Below, in pieces: positions 1 through 8,379 of a DNA stretch of 52,203 bases. The position numbers and the translations under genes were made by a program. Origin of the DNA: Sulfuricurvum sp. PD_MW2 (GTDB taxonomy: Bacteria; Campylobacterota; Campylobacteria; Campylobacterales; Sulfurimonadaceae); assembly GCF_002633015.1 (NCBI RefSeq), contig NZ_NSIU01000014.1:1-52203 (forward strand). The letters run 5' to 3'. The notes below the pieces were generated by a model. That model had not been told where the DNA came from and ran no database searches. It was given only the letters and a program-made list of their open reading frames with translations. How positions within the stretch are numbered: position 1 is the stretch's first letter; each line of letters opens with the position of its first letter.

Positions 1-199
1 AAAATTCGACAGAATTGATTTTTCCCCGATTATTAGTCCATAAAAGGAATATTTTGAACCTATTATCTGATGCTTCAAAAACTGAAATTTGAGGGAAACC
101 TTCAAATCGAAAAAGATTTATTCGTAAATCATGAAGCGCTGAAAGAGCAATAGCACCTGCAATTTCACAACTTGAAATTTTTTCTTTTGGAAAATACAT
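1..199 (-). CDS. hypothetical protein, N-terminal part only
   Basis: An open frame starts at an ATG at 199 and runs off the left edge of the window without a stop (66 codons visible). A strong ribosome binding site, a GGGGGGAG run, lies just upstream on the minus strand. The visible protein begins MYFPKEKISSCEIAGAIALS and shows no signal peptide, membrane segment or family I recognise. It is AT-rich like the next gene and probably shares a transcript with it, since the 27-base gap holds only the ribosome binding site. Function unknown. Confidence 0.55.
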   Translation of the reverse strand, partial: MYFPKEKISSCEIAGAIALSALHDLRINLFRFEGFPQISVFEASDNRFKIFLLWTNNRGKINSVEF

Positions 200-226
200 T
201 ACTCCCCCCCTTCTTTTCACTGTAAC

Positions 227-712
227 TTATTTTACAGAGACAATCCAATTACCACCTTTATTTTCAATATCATAATTATATCGGTGGTCATTACAATAAA
301 CGTGATACCCTTCACTTGTGAAAAATCTATTCATTCCATCTATGGAATCACAAGTGTATCCATTAGCCGAAATAAGTTCTTTTGCAGCTATTTTTTGAGC
401 ATCAGTTACTGTGACATCTGCTGGGGCATCTACTTCTGATGTTGCAGGTTTAACTTTATCATCACTTCCAGAACAAGATCTAATAAATATGACAATAACA
501 ATTAAAATGAATAAACTTGTAAAAATTACGGAAAAAGCTTCACCGCCTTTGCTGGCTTCATTTGTTTTAGGGGCAATGTTATCTTTCTTATTTAATTCAA
601 TTGTTGGTTCTTCTTCTTTCGGTTCTGATGTCGCTGGAGCACCACAGTGAGGGCAAGACAAAGCTTTGTCTGAAATTTCTTTTTCACATTCATAACACTT
701 AATTAATGGCAT
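227..712 (-). CDS. zinc-ribbon membrane protein of unknown function
   Basis: 161 residues. The N-terminus carries a CxxC-x10-CxxC zinc ribbon (C6, C9, C20, C23; CYEC and CPHC), as in the 'zinc-ribbon domain' proteins that join such a finger to a membrane anchor. An acidic, Lys-rich linker (about 28-58) is followed by one hydrophobic segment (about 61-77) and an external C-terminal domain with two further cysteines. The zinc ribbon should be cytoplasmic and the C-terminal domain periplasmic, though topology is inferred. The gene is AT-rich compared with the core genes to its right and lies beyond the 3' end of tRNA-Phe, which fits accessory DNA. Exact role unknown. Confidence 0.7.
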   Translation of the reverse strand: MPLIKCYECEKEISDKALSCPHCGAPATSEPKEEEPTIELNKKDNIAPKTNEASKGGEAFSVIFTSLFILIVIVIFIRSCSGSDDKVKPATSEVDAPADVTVTDAQKIAAKELISANGYTCDSIDGMNRFFTSEGYHVYCNDHRYNYDIENKGGNWIVSVK

Positions 713-1060
713 TTAATAGTCCTTGTCTTTTATTATAAGGTATGATACATTAAGTGAAGGGAAAATTAGTTATTTCATTCCATTGGTAATGTTAATATAT
801 TCATTCGGTTGAATATAAGGTATTGCATTTTTAAATCCATTTCAGAGCTACTATCTAAAAAAATAAACCGACTATACGGGAAAGAAAGGGAGTCTATATT
901 CCCCAACTTTTCAAAATTATAAACTCTTATTCTGTAGCTTAACCGTGTGTTGCACTTACTACTTGAATTGGCGTGTTGAATGGGAGGCGCTATAAAAATA
1001 ACGTTGTTGCACTTGATTGTTGAATGGGCGGATTGTATTAGAAGGGATTGTTTTGTAAGG
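713..1060. other. gene-free AT-rich stretch downstream of tRNA-Phe
   Basis: 348 bases with no reading frame I can support. Short frames on both strands run through the tRNA and lack ribosome binding sites. The only structure seen is a pair of short direct repeats at 948-1028. Confidence 0.6.
948..1028. repeat. two imperfect composite direct repeats
   Basis: TGTTGCACTT occurs at 948-957 and 1005-1014. Each copy is followed by GTTGAATGGG (975-984 and 1019-1028), with 17 bases between the two words in the first copy and 4 in the second. The repeats lie between the accessory genes and the 3' end of tRNA-Phe. Their role is unknown; they could be recombination debris. Confidence 0.55.
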
Positions 1061-1136
1061 TGGTGGCTAATCTCGGAATCGAACCAAGGACACAATGATT
1101 TTCAGTCATTTGCTCTACCGACTGAGCTAATTAGCC
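1061..1136 (-). tRNA. tRNA-Phe (GAA)
   Basis: A 76-base cloverleaf reads on the minus strand. The acceptor stem GGCTAAT pairs with ATTAGCC and is followed by discriminator A and an encoded CCA (complement of 1061-1063). The D-arm starts TAGCTCAGT, the anticodon loop is CTGAAAA with anticodon GAA, and the T-arm contains GGTTCGATTCC. All stems pair. The 3' end faces the accessory left end of the window. Confidence 0.97.
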
Positions 1137-1153
1137 ACGTTTGTGAGGACGAA

Positions 1154-1159
1154 ATTATA
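1154..1159 (-). promoter_or_regulatory. -10 box for tRNA-Phe
   Basis: TATAAT on the minus strand, preceded by GC, sits 17 bases upstream of the tRNA 5' end. No convincing -35 box is present, which is common in Campylobacterota. Confidence 0.55.
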
Positions 1160-1165
1160 GCTATG

Positions 1166-1185
1166 TAAGCTTAAAAAGAAGCTTA
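1166..1185 (-). terminator. hairpin after murD
   Basis: TAAGCTT-6 nt-AAGCTTA forms a 7-bp stem about 15 bases past the murD stop codon. On the minus strand the loop is T-rich, but no long U run follows. It probably separates murD transcription from the tRNA promoter. Confidence 0.4.
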
Positions 1186-1200
1186 AAGCTATAAAAGTCT

Positions 1201-2409
1201 TTATTTTGTTCTTTGCGCGAGGGTTTTGAAAAGATTTCCACGCTCTGCATAAGATGTAAATTGATCCAAACTTGCTGCCGCCGGTGAGAGCATTGCGATA
1301 CTGTGTTCATCTAGACGTTGATCGATTGTAGCAACGGCAATATCCAAGGTATGACAAAGAGTGCAGGGGATACTATAGCGCTCACACAGTCCATTTAATC
1401 GCTCGGCATTGCTACCGATTGCATAAACCTCGACATCGTAAGATTTAAGAGGCGTAAAAAGCTCTTCAAGTTCTACCCCTTTATCATCTCCTCCGAGAAT
1501 CAGATGAATCTTTTGGTTTGGATACGTACGTAAAGCTGCGAGGGTTGCATCGATATTGGTTGCTTTTGAATCGTTGATCCACAATCGTCCGCGAGAGTCT
1601 CGAACTTCTTCTTGGCGATGAGGATCGAGGATAAAGGCGTTGATTTTATCGTAATCGATACGATCATAGAGAATTTTGTCGATTCCCATCGCGATGAGGG
1701 CGTCCATCAAAAACGCCCCTTTGAATTTGACTCGGGAGGCATCGATCCCGAAATACTCTGCCAGATCATTTTCATCTTCATAAGGGATAACAAAAGCTTT
1801 CGTCGGCGTGTCGGCATACGCTTTTGGGAGGATAACAGCTTCTCCTTCCTTCATGGTTTCGAGGGGTTTGAGTTTGGCAGCAATGTATTCTTCCATACTC
1901 CCATGCCAGCTCACATGATCGGGCGTGATCGGAAGAAGTGCGTAGATATTAGGAGATGCAATTTTATTGTAATGCATACTGAAAGAACTCGTCTCCAAAA
2001 TCCAAATTGGAGCTTCACCTGACATGTCTGCGAGGGGAGTACCGATGTTTCCGCCGCTGATCGCTCCCTTGTCGGCAAGGAGATGTTCAACCATTTGCGT
2101 TGTCGTTGTTTTGCCGTTCGTTCCGCTGATCCAGATTGAAAACGGGGTTTGCGAAGCAAAAAAATCATATTCGCTGATAAGATGTGTCGCATTTTGGATG
2201 AGGGGATGACTCGGAGGAAAACCGGGAGAGGGAATTTCATGTGTGAAAAGAGTGGTGTCAAATTCACTTGCCGGACGGATTATATTTCCCGCTTCATCAG
2301 TATAGGTTTGCGTTGTTTTATCATCGAAAAAAGTACAGGGACCAACTTTGTTAGCAATCGCTCGGGTCGTTTTGGCATACCCGAAGCAGGCGATGTTTTG
2401 ATCTTTCAT
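1201..2409 (-). CDS. murD: UDP-N-acetylmuramoyl-L-alanine:D-glutamate ligase
   Basis: The cytoplasmic Mur ligase that adds D-glutamate to UDP-MurNAc-L-Ala in peptidoglycan precursor synthesis. I start it at the ATG at 2409 (402 residues, MKDQNIACFGYAKTT). A longer in-frame reading would run back through the mraY end and lacks a homologous N-terminus. The P-loop GTNGKTTTT lies at 96-104, and later come the Mur-ligase HR pair (DPHRQE) and NDSKATN. The length is usual for Campylobacterota, shorter than the roughly 440 residues of enterobacteria. Its ATG shares one base with the mraY stop codon (TAATG), so the two are translationally coupled. Confidence 0.95.
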   Translation of the reverse strand: MKDQNIACFGYAKTTRAIANKVGPCTFFDDKTTQTYTDEAGNIIRPASEFDTTLFTHEIPSPGFPPSHPLIQNATHLISEYDFFASQTPFSIWISGTNGKTTTTQMVEHLLADKGAISGGNIGTPLADMSGEAPIWILETSSFSMHYNKIASPNIYALLPITPDHVSWHGSMEEYIAAKLKPLETMKEGEAVILPKAYADTPTKAFVIPYEDENDLAEYFGIDASRVKFKGAFLMDALIAMGIDKILYDRIDYDKINAFILDPHRQEEVRDSRGRLWINDSKATNIDATLAALRTYPNQKIHLILGGDDKGVELEELFTPLKSYDVEVYAIGSNAERLNGLCERYSIPCTLCHTLDIAVATIDQRLDEHSIAMLSPAAASLDQFTSYAERGNLFKTLAQRTK

Positions 2410-3467
2410 TAGCGAATCTTTAGTGTGATAAGAGCGAAGATATTGGATAACAAAGAGATAATCCAAAAACGGACGATGATTTTGTTCTCGGCCCATTGTT
2501 TCATTTCAAAATGGTGATGAATAGGTGCCATCAAAAAGACCCTCTTTTTGCGGAGCTTGTAGCTTCCGACCTGCAAGATAACCGAAACGGTTTCGATGAC
2601 GAAGATAAGTCCGATGAGGATAAGAAGAATTTCGCTTTTTCCGATGATCGCTAAATAGGCGATAAAAGCACCGATCGTGAGTGAGCCGCTATCGCCCATG
2701 AATACTTGTGCCGGATGGCAGTTGTACCACAAAAAGCCCAGCAGTGATCCCATAAGAGCAGCAGCGATGATAACTACTTCCCCGGCAGGAATTTTCGGCA
2801 TCAAAAGGTAGTGGGACAACGCAGCATTCCCTACGATATAGACGATAATACTAAGTGAGAGCAGAGCAAAGATAGAGGGGACTGTCGCAAGCCCGTCCAA
2901 TCCATCGGTAAGATTGACGGCATTTGAGGTTGCAATCATCACAAACACCCAAAAAGCGACACTCCACCATCCCATATCAAAAAGGCTTGCTTTGATAAAG
3001 GGAACGTAAAAGCCGGTTTCGAGTTTGGCGTAGTGGATTAAGAAAATACCGATCGCAACACCGAAAACAAGTTGCAATGCCATTTTTGCGCGTGCACTGA
3101 GTCCGGCAAGGTTGTTTGCGCCCCGAATTTTTCCCCAGTCATCCGTAAAGCCGATATACGCATAAAAGATCAGTGTAAGAAGGCCGCCGATCACAAACGG
3201 GTTCATAATGTTAACGGTCAGCAAGGAAGCGATGATGGTAGAAACGATAAAAACGATCCCCCCCATCGTGGGTGTTTTGGCTTTTCCCTGATGAGCGCTA
3301 ACATATTCGTTGATGGGCTGAACACGTGCGGAACGCTGTGCCCACGCAATAAAACGCGGCATAAAAAAGAGGGTGAGGAGCAAACCGATAAAAAACGAAA
3401 CCCCGGCACGGAGGGTGATGTATTGAAATAGATTAATGCCGAGTGCTTTGTGAAACCAATATAACAT
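2409..3467 (-). CDS. mraY: phospho-N-acetylmuramoyl-pentapeptide transferase
   Basis: An integral membrane enzyme that moves phospho-MurNAc-pentapeptide onto undecaprenyl phosphate to make lipid I. 352 residues with about ten hydrophobic segments. Family motifs are present: the aspartate pair in TDDWGK (109-110), NAVNLTDGLDGLA (182-194), GDSGSLTIG near 258 and the HHHFE loop near 316. It is the first gene of the leftward mraY-murD pair and is divergent from gpmI. The ribosome binding site is weak (AAAGAG). Confidence 0.97.
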   Translation of the reverse strand: MLYWFHKALGINLFQYITLRAGVSFFIGLLLTLFFMPRFIAWAQRSARVQPINEYVSAHQGKAKTPTMGGIVFIVSTIIASLLTVNIMNPFVIGGLLTLIFYAYIGFTDDWGKIRGANNLAGLSARAKMALQLVFGVAIGIFLIHYAKLETGFYVPFIKASLFDMGWWSVAFWVFVMIATSNAVNLTDGLDGLATVPSIFALLSLSIIVYIVGNAALSHYLLMPKIPAGEVVIIAAALMGSLLGFLWYNCHPAQVFMGDSGSLTIGAFIAYLAIIGKSEILLILIGLIFVIETVSVILQVGSYKLRKKRVFLMAPIHHHFEMKQWAENKIIVRFWIISLLSNIFALITLKIR

Positions 3468-3515
3468 CTATTAACTCTTTGTGATTAAATTTTGAAAGCA
3501 ATGCAAAAGTGACAT

Positions 3516-3526
3516 TTTAATATAAT
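3516..3526 (+). promoter_or_regulatory. -10 region for gpmI
   Basis: TTTTAATATAAT (TATAAT at 3521-3526) lies 33 bases before the gpmI start codon. The T-rich extension before the -10 box is the usual Campylobacterota sigma-70 pattern. No -35 box at the right spacing. Confidence 0.55.
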
Positions 3527-3559
3527 CCCCAAAAAGTTTGATTAATCGAAGGAGCCAAT

Positions 3560-5035
3560 TTGAGTAAAAAAACCGTTTTGGTCATCACAGACGGCATCGG
3601 TTATTCGCCGAAATGCGATTTTAACGCTTTTCATAAGGCTAAAAAGCCCACCTATGAGCGTTTATTTAAAGAGGTTCCTCATTCTCTGATCGATACCTTT
3701 GGCTTGAGCGTGGGACTTCCTGAAGGGCAAATGGGGAACTCTGAAGTGGGACATATGTCTATTGGAAGCGGCCGTGTCTTGTACCAAGATTTGGTGAAAA
3801 TTTCACTTGCTCTTGCCGAAGGAAAATTTGCCGATAACGATGTTTTTTCAGCATTGATGAAAACCAGCAAGCGAATCCATCTTATCGGTTTGATGAGTGA
3901 TGGAGGAGTCCATTCTCATATCGATCATATCATGGGAGTTGCGGAGATCGCTGCCGATGAGGGCAAAGAGGTATGGCTTCACTTGATTACTGACGGTCGG
4001 GACGTCGCCCCGACATCAGCAAAACTGTTTTTACATACGATCGATGCGCACACATCAGAGAATATTAAAATTGCCTCGATCGGAGGACGGTTTTATGCGA
4101 TGGATAGAGATAATCGATGGGACCGTGTTCAAAGCGGTTATAACGCTATCGTCAATGCCACTCCTAAGAGTGAGCAAAGCGTTGCAGACTATATTGAAAA
4201 TGCGTACGCCGCGGGTGAAACCGATGAGTTTATCACCCCGAGCGCCTTTGAAGGATATGAAGGGATTAAAGAGGGTGATGCCGTTTTAATGCTTAATTTC
4301 CGAAGCGACCGCATGCGTGAGTTGACTACAGCCATCGGAGACAAAAACTTTAGCGGATTTAGCCGAGCGTTTGTACCAACGCATCTTGCAACGATGACGC
4401 AGTATGACAAAAGCTTTCCTTATCCGGTACTGTTTCCAAAAGACGCACCGATCAATACACTCTCCGAAGTGATCTCAAAAGCAGGACTTCGACAGCTTCA
4501 TACGGCTGAGACGGAGAAATATGCGCATGTCACCTTCTTTTTTAACGGCGGTATCGAAGAGCCCTATGAAAATGAGACGCGCGTATTAATCCCAAGTCCG
4601 CAAGTCAAAACCTACGATATGCAGCCGCAGATGTCTGCACCTGACGTAGGAGACGCGGTTCTCAAAGCGCTCGATGAAGGGTACGATTTTGTCGTGGTCA
4701 ATTTCGCCAACGGCGATATGGTTGGGCATACCGGTAATTTTGATGCTGCAATCAAAGCGGTCGAAGCGGTTGATTATGAGCTGGGACGAATTGTAGAATC
4801 GGCAAAACGTAACGGTTATTCTATGGTACTTACTTCGGATCACGGAAACTGCGAAGAGATGCGTGATGATGCTGGAAATGTTCTAACCAACCACACAGTT
4901 GGAAAAGTATGGTGTTTTGTAATGGCGGATGGAGTGAATGAAGTTCACCCGGGTGCACTTAATAATGTTGCCCCAACTGTTCTAAAACTCATGGAACTTG
5001 ATATTCCGTCCGAGATGGACACACCACTTATATAA
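3560..5035 (+). CDS. gpmI: 2,3-bisphosphoglycerate-independent phosphoglycerate mutase
   Basis: Interconverts 3- and 2-phosphoglycerate in the cytoplasm using two Mn ions and a phosphoserine intermediate. 491 residues, a little under the usual 510. The metal aspartate is D11 (VLVITDGIG), the phosphorylated serine is S61 in MGNSEVGHMSIGSGR, and the C-terminal metal site LTSDHGNCEEM is present. It starts with TTG at 3560, preceded by GAAGGAG. No ATG in frame lies nearby. fabG follows after 6 bases, so the two are probably co-transcribed. Confidence 0.96.
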   Translation: MSKKTVLVITDGIGYSPKCDFNAFHKAKKPTYERLFKEVPHSLIDTFGLSVGLPEGQMGNSEVGHMSIGSGRVLYQDLVKISLALAEGKFADNDVFSALMKTSKRIHLIGLMSDGGVHSHIDHIMGVAEIAADEGKEVWLHLITDGRDVAPTSAKLFLHTIDAHTSENIKIASIGGRFYAMDRDNRWDRVQSGYNAIVNATPKSEQSVADYIENAYAAGETDEFITPSAFEGYEGIKEGDAVLMLNFRSDRMRELTTAIGDKNFSGFSRAFVPTHLATMTQYDKSFPYPVLFPKDAPINTLSEVISKAGLRQLHTAETEKYAHVTFFFNGGIEEPYENETRVLIPSPQVKTYDMQPQMSAPDVGDAVLKALDEGYDFVVVNFANGDMVGHTGNFDAAIKAVEAVDYELGRIVESAKRNGYSMVLTSDHGNCEEMRDDAGNVLTNHTVGKVWCFVMADGVNEVHPGALNNVAPTVLKLMELDIPSEMDTPLI

Positions 5036-5041
5036 AGGATA

Positions 5042-5788
5042 ATGATGAAATTCACAGGCAAAAATGTATTGGTAACAGGTTCGAGCCGAGGTATCGGCGC
5101 GGAAGTGGCAAAAGTATTGGCAGGTTATGGGTTAAAAGTATGGATCAACTACCGAAGCGGTGCAGCGGCAGCCGATGCCGTGAAAGCTGAAATTGAATCT
5201 GCAGGCGGTCAAGCGGCAGTGATCGGATTTGACGTTGCTGATGAAGCAGCGTTTGTCGATGCGATCAAAACGATTGTCGATGCAGATGGAGAACTTTCGT
5301 ATTTGGTCAATAATGCAGGAATTACGAAAGACGGCTTAGCGCTTCGTATGAAGAGTGATGATTTTATGGCGGTGATCAATGCAAATCTGCTTTCTGCATT
5401 CGTCGGATGCCGCGAAGCGTTTAAAAGCATGCGCAAACAAAAGTTTGGTGCAATTGTGAACATTGCTTCTATTGTAGGTGAAACCGGTAATGCAGGGCAA
5501 ACGAATTATGCGGCTTCCAAAGGGGGCGTTATCGCTATGACGAAAAGTTTCGCACAAGAGGCTGCATCAAGCGGTATCCGTTACAATACTGTTACTCCGG
5601 GATTTATCGCTACGGATATGACGGATGTACTCAGTGAAGAGATTAAAGCTTCATTTACCTCTAAAATTCCGATGGGGCGTTTTGGAAACCCGAGTGAAGT
5701 AGCTGAAGCGACCGCTTTCTTGCTTAGTGATCATGCAAGTTATATCACGGGAGAGACTTTAAAAGTCAACGGCGGGATGTTTATGTAA
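5042..5788 (+). CDS. fabG: 3-oxoacyl-[acyl-carrier-protein] reductase
   Basis: NADPH-dependent reduction of 3-oxoacyl-ACP in fatty-acid elongation. A 248-residue short-chain dehydrogenase with the TGSSRGIG dinucleotide loop (12-19), NNAG (90-93) and catalytic S143, Y156 and K160 (YAASK). Two ATG codons are adjacent (5042 and 5045) and either could be used. The acpP-fabF-accA run follows, so four fatty-acid genes are consecutive, but acpP has its own promoter. Confidence 0.95.
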   Translation: MMKFTGKNVLVTGSSRGIGAEVAKVLAGYGLKVWINYRSGAAAADAVKAEIESAGGQAAVIGFDVADEAAFVDAIKTIVDADGELSYLVNNAGITKDGLALRMKSDDFMAVINANLLSAFVGCREAFKSMRKQKFGAIVNIASIVGETGNAGQTNYAASKGGVIAMTKSFAQEAASSGIRYNTVTPGFIATDMTDVLSEEIKASFTSKIPMGRFGNPSEVAEATAFLLSDHASYITGETLKVNGGMFM

Positions 5789-5808
5789 CTTCTCCAAAAG
5801 AGCGCAAT

Positions 5809-5836
5809 TTGCCTCTTAAGGTAAATATGGTATAAT
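5809..5836 (+). promoter_or_regulatory. acpP promoter
   Basis: TTGCCT (5809-5814), a 16-base spacer and TATAAT (5831-5836) stand upstream of acpP. The bases after the -10 box (TTGCCGATTTTATTCAT) resemble those after the prs and ABC-F -10 boxes. Confidence 0.65.
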
Positions 5837-5869
5837 TTGCCGATTTTATTCATAGGAACAGGAGCTATT

Positions 5870-6100
5870 ATGGCACTTTTGGAAGATATTAAAGAAGTAG
5901 TGGTTGAGCAATTAAGCGTTAACCCGGATGAAGTAAAAGCGGATTCTAGATTCGTTGAAGATCTTGGCGCTGACAGTCTTGACGTTGTTGAATTGGTAAT
6001 GGCTCTTGAAGAGAAATTCGACATCGAAATTCCTGATGATCAAGCGGAAAAAATTGCAACTGTTCAAGATGTAATCAACTACATCGAAAGCAAAAACTAA
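5870..6100 (+). CDS. acpP: acyl carrier protein
   Basis: A 76-residue acidic carrier whose serine in [11 protein letters not shown] (S36) takes 4'-phosphopantetheine. It carries growing acyl chains for FabG, FabF and the rest of the pathway. I start it at the ATG at 5870 behind AGGAGC, because this gives the family's normal N-terminus and length. The frame continues 11 codons upstream but those residues match nothing. Confidence 0.97.
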   Translation: MALLEDIKEVVVEQLSVNPDEVKADSRFVEDLGADSLDVVELVMALEEKFDIEIPDDQAEKIATVQDVINYIESKN

Positions 6101-6106
6101 AAACGA

Positions 6107-6185
6107 TTATCGAGGGGCTCCTCGATAAACAAATTTACTAAATGGTCTAAAGTATTGGCTTAGCGGAGCCAAAGTTTCAGACCAT
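6107..6185 (+). terminator. two hairpins between acpP and fabF
   Basis: The first is a perfect 9-bp stem TTATCGAGG/CCTCGATAA with a 4-base loop (6107-6128). The second is a long imperfect hairpin (6142-6185): outer stem ATGGTCT/AGACCAT, a bulged AAA/TTT, and inner stem TTGGCT/AGCCAA. Neither is followed by a U run, so they may tune the acpP:fabF mRNA ratio by processing or partial termination and not end transcription fully. Confidence 0.55.
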
Positions 6186-6202
6186 CACGATCAGGAGAGA
6201 AT

Positions 6203-7420
6203 GTGAGAAGAGTAGTAGTAACCGGAATGGGAATGATCAATGCGCTTGGTCACGATAAAGAGAGCTCATTTAAAGCAATTTGTGAAGGTGAGTGCGGGAT
6301 TGATATGATTACAATTTTTGATGCATCTGCTCAAAGTGCTCAAATTGCCGGTGAAGTTAAAAATTTTGATCCAGAGACTGTTATGGATCCAAAAGAGGTC
6401 AAAAAAGCGGACCGTTTTATTCATCTTGGGATTAAAGCAGCTCAAGAAGCGATGGCAGATGCGAATTTCCCGGAAGATTTTGATAAAGAGCGCTTCGGAA
6501 TCGATGCCGCATCGGGAATCGGCGGTCTTCCTCTAATCGAAAAAAATTCGATTATCTTGGAAACAAAAGGGCCGCGTCGTATTTCTCCATTCTTTATTCC
6601 TGGTGCATTGGTTAATATGCTCGGAGGATTTATCACTATTGATCACGGTTTGCTAGGACCGAATCTTTCAGCAGTAACTGCATGTGCTGCGGGTACACAC
6701 GCGATCAGTGAAGCGGCAAAAACAATCATAACAAACGGTGCGGATCAAATGTTGGTGGTTGCGGCTGAATCAGCGATTACAGGTGTTGGAATCGGTGGAT
6801 TTGCATCGATGAAAGCACTTTCAACGCGCAATGAAGATCCAAAACATGCATCGCGTCCGTTTGATGCGGAACGTGACGGATTCGTAATGGGAGAAGGTGC
6901 TGCTGCGCTGGTTCTTGAAGAGTATGAGAGCGCTGTAGCGCGTGGTGCACGTATTTATGCAGAAGTGATCGGATTTGGTGAGAGCGGCGATGCAAATCAC
7001 ATTACGACTCCTAGTTTGGAAGGGCCACTTCGTGCAATGAAAGCAGCTCTCAAAATGGCAGGTAATCCAAAAGTAGATTATGTAAATGCACACGGTACAA
7101 GTACACCTACCAACGATAAAAATGAGACTGCAGCACTGAAAATTGCATTCGGTGGAAAAGAGAATTGTCCTCCGGTGAGCTCAACAAAAGGTCAAACAGG
7201 TCACTGTCTTGGAGCAGCCGGCGGTATCGAAGCTGTCATCAGTATTATGGCTATGCGTGATGGTATCATCCCTCCAACCATCAACTATGTTAACCCGGAT
7301 GAAAATTGTGATTTGGATATCGTTCCGAATGCTGCACGTAAAGCAGAACTCAATATTGTTATGTCTAACTCATTTGGATTTGGCGGCACAAACGGTGTCG
7401 TTATTTTCAAAAAAATATAA
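6203..7420 (+). CDS. fabF: 3-oxoacyl-[acyl-carrier-protein] synthase II
   Basis: Condenses malonyl-ACP with acyl-ACP in chain elongation. 405 residues, usual length, with the Cys-His-His triad: C161 in TACAAGTH, H297 in NAHGTST and H334 in GHCLGAAGG. The start codon is GTG at 6203 (MRRVVVTGMG). It overlaps an out-of-frame ATG two bases earlier, and CAGGAGAGA is its ribosome binding site. It follows acpP after a hairpin-containing gap, and accA follows after 12 bases. Confidence 0.96.
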   Translation: MRRVVVTGMGMINALGHDKESSFKAICEGECGIDMITIFDASAQSAQIAGEVKNFDPETVMDPKEVKKADRFIHLGIKAAQEAMADANFPEDFDKERFGIDAASGIGGLPLIEKNSIILETKGPRRISPFFIPGALVNMLGGFITIDHGLLGPNLSAVTACAAGTHAISEAAKTIITNGADQMLVVAAESAITGVGIGGFASMKALSTRNEDPKHASRPFDAERDGFVMGEGAAALVLEEYESAVARGARIYAEVIGFGESGDANHITTPSLEGPLRAMKAALKMAGNPKVDYVNAHGTSTPTNDKNETAALKIAFGGKENCPPVSSTKGQTGHCLGAAGGIEAVISIMAMRDGIIPPTINYVNPDENCDLDIVPNAARKAELNIVMSNSFGFGGTNGVVIFKKI

Positions 7421-7432
7421 GAGGGCAAGCCT

Positions 7433-8368
7433 TTGGCTACCTATTTAGATTTTGAACAAAACATCCGTCAAATTCAAGAGGAGATCATATCTGCAGAAGT
7501 GCGTTATGATCATCATGCAGTAGAGATACTCAAGCAGGATTTGGCAAAAGAGGTTGAAAAAACCTATTCAAATCTCTCTCCGTATCAAGAGTTACAGTTG
7601 GCTCGACACGCTGATCGTCCGTATGCTTTAGACTATATCAATCTTTTGTTGGACAAAAAATATGAGATTCATGGAGATCGCCATTTCCGTGATGATCTCT
7701 CTATCATCTGTTATCTTGGCACTATCGGTGAAGAGCGTGTTATGGTTATCGGTGAACAAAAAGGGCGTGGAACAAAAAATAAGCTCAAGCGGAATTTTGG
7801 TATGCCGCATCCTGAAGGGTATCGAAAAGCTCTTCGCGCTGCAAAAATGGCGGAAAAATTCAATATCCCGGTATTGATGCTCATTGACACTCCGGGCGCC
7901 TATCCGGGATTGGGTGCCGAAGAACGCAATCAAAGTGAAGCAATTGCCCGTAATCTTCTCGAGCTTTCGAACCTGAATACAATTACTGTATCGGTCGTAA
8001 TCGGTGAAGGGGGAAGCGGAGGAGCATTGGCTATCGGTGTTGCTGATCGCCTCGCAATGATGCGTTACTCTGTTTTCAGTGTTATCTCTCCGGAAGGGTG
8101 TTCTGCGATTTTGTGGAATGATCCCTCAAAAGTAGAAGCAGCGACAAAAGCACTTAAAATTACTTCATCCGATTTAAAAGAGCTTGATTTGATCGACGAT
8201 GTTGTTGATGAACCACTGATCGGTGCCCACCGTGATAAAGAAGGTGCCGCAATCGCGCTAAAAACCTATTTTATGAACTCTGTCAATGAGCTGAAAACAT
8301 TGAGTGATGCAGAGCGTCTCGAAAAACGCTATAACCGTCTTGTGGGGATGGGACGATTTTCTGAATAA
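7433..8368 (+). CDS. accA: acetyl-CoA carboxylase carboxyltransferase subunit alpha
   Basis: Part of the carboxyltransferase that makes malonyl-CoA with AccD. 311 residues with the AccA N-terminal helical region ([14 protein letters not shown]) and the crotonase-like core carrying [23 protein letters not shown] and [11 protein letters not shown]. The start is TTG at 7433 with AGAGGG upstream; no ATG alternative fits the family N-terminus. It is the last gene of the fatty-acid run and converges on the dnaQ-like gene. Confidence 0.96.
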   Translation: MATYLDFEQNIRQIQEEIISAEVRYDHHAVEILKQDLAKEVEKTYSNLSPYQELQLARHADRPYALDYINLLLDKKYEIHGDRHFRDDLSIICYLGTIGEERVMVIGEQKGRGTKNKLKRNFGMPHPEGYRKALRAAKMAEKFNIPVLMLIDTPGAYPGLGAEERNQSEAIARNLLELSNLNTITVSVVIGEGGSGGALAIGVADRLAMMRYSVFSVISPEGCSAILWNDPSKVEAATKALKITSSDLKELDLIDDVVDEPLIGAHRDKEGAAIALKTYFMNSVNELKTLSDAERLEKRYNRLVGMGRFSE

Positions 8369-8375
8369 GAAAATC
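8355..8375. terminator. bidirectional hairpin at the accA stop
   Basis: GATTTTCT (8355-8362), a 5-base loop and AGAAAATC (8368-8375) form an 8-bp stem between convergent genes. The accA stop codon TAA lies in the loop and 3' arm. It could end transcription from both sides. Confidence 0.5.
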
Positions 8376-8379
8376 ATTC

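Noticed and set aside
941-1030. Possible integron attC sites (GCTTAAC and GTTGAAT fit RYYYAAC and GTTRRRY)
   Set aside because: The inner L-boxes do not pair and the core sites are poorly complementary, so no attC hairpin can form. Short degenerate cores are expected by chance.
775-1095. 106-codon open frame on the minus strand
   Set aside because: It runs through most of tRNA-Phe, has no ribosome binding site and codes for no recognisable protein.
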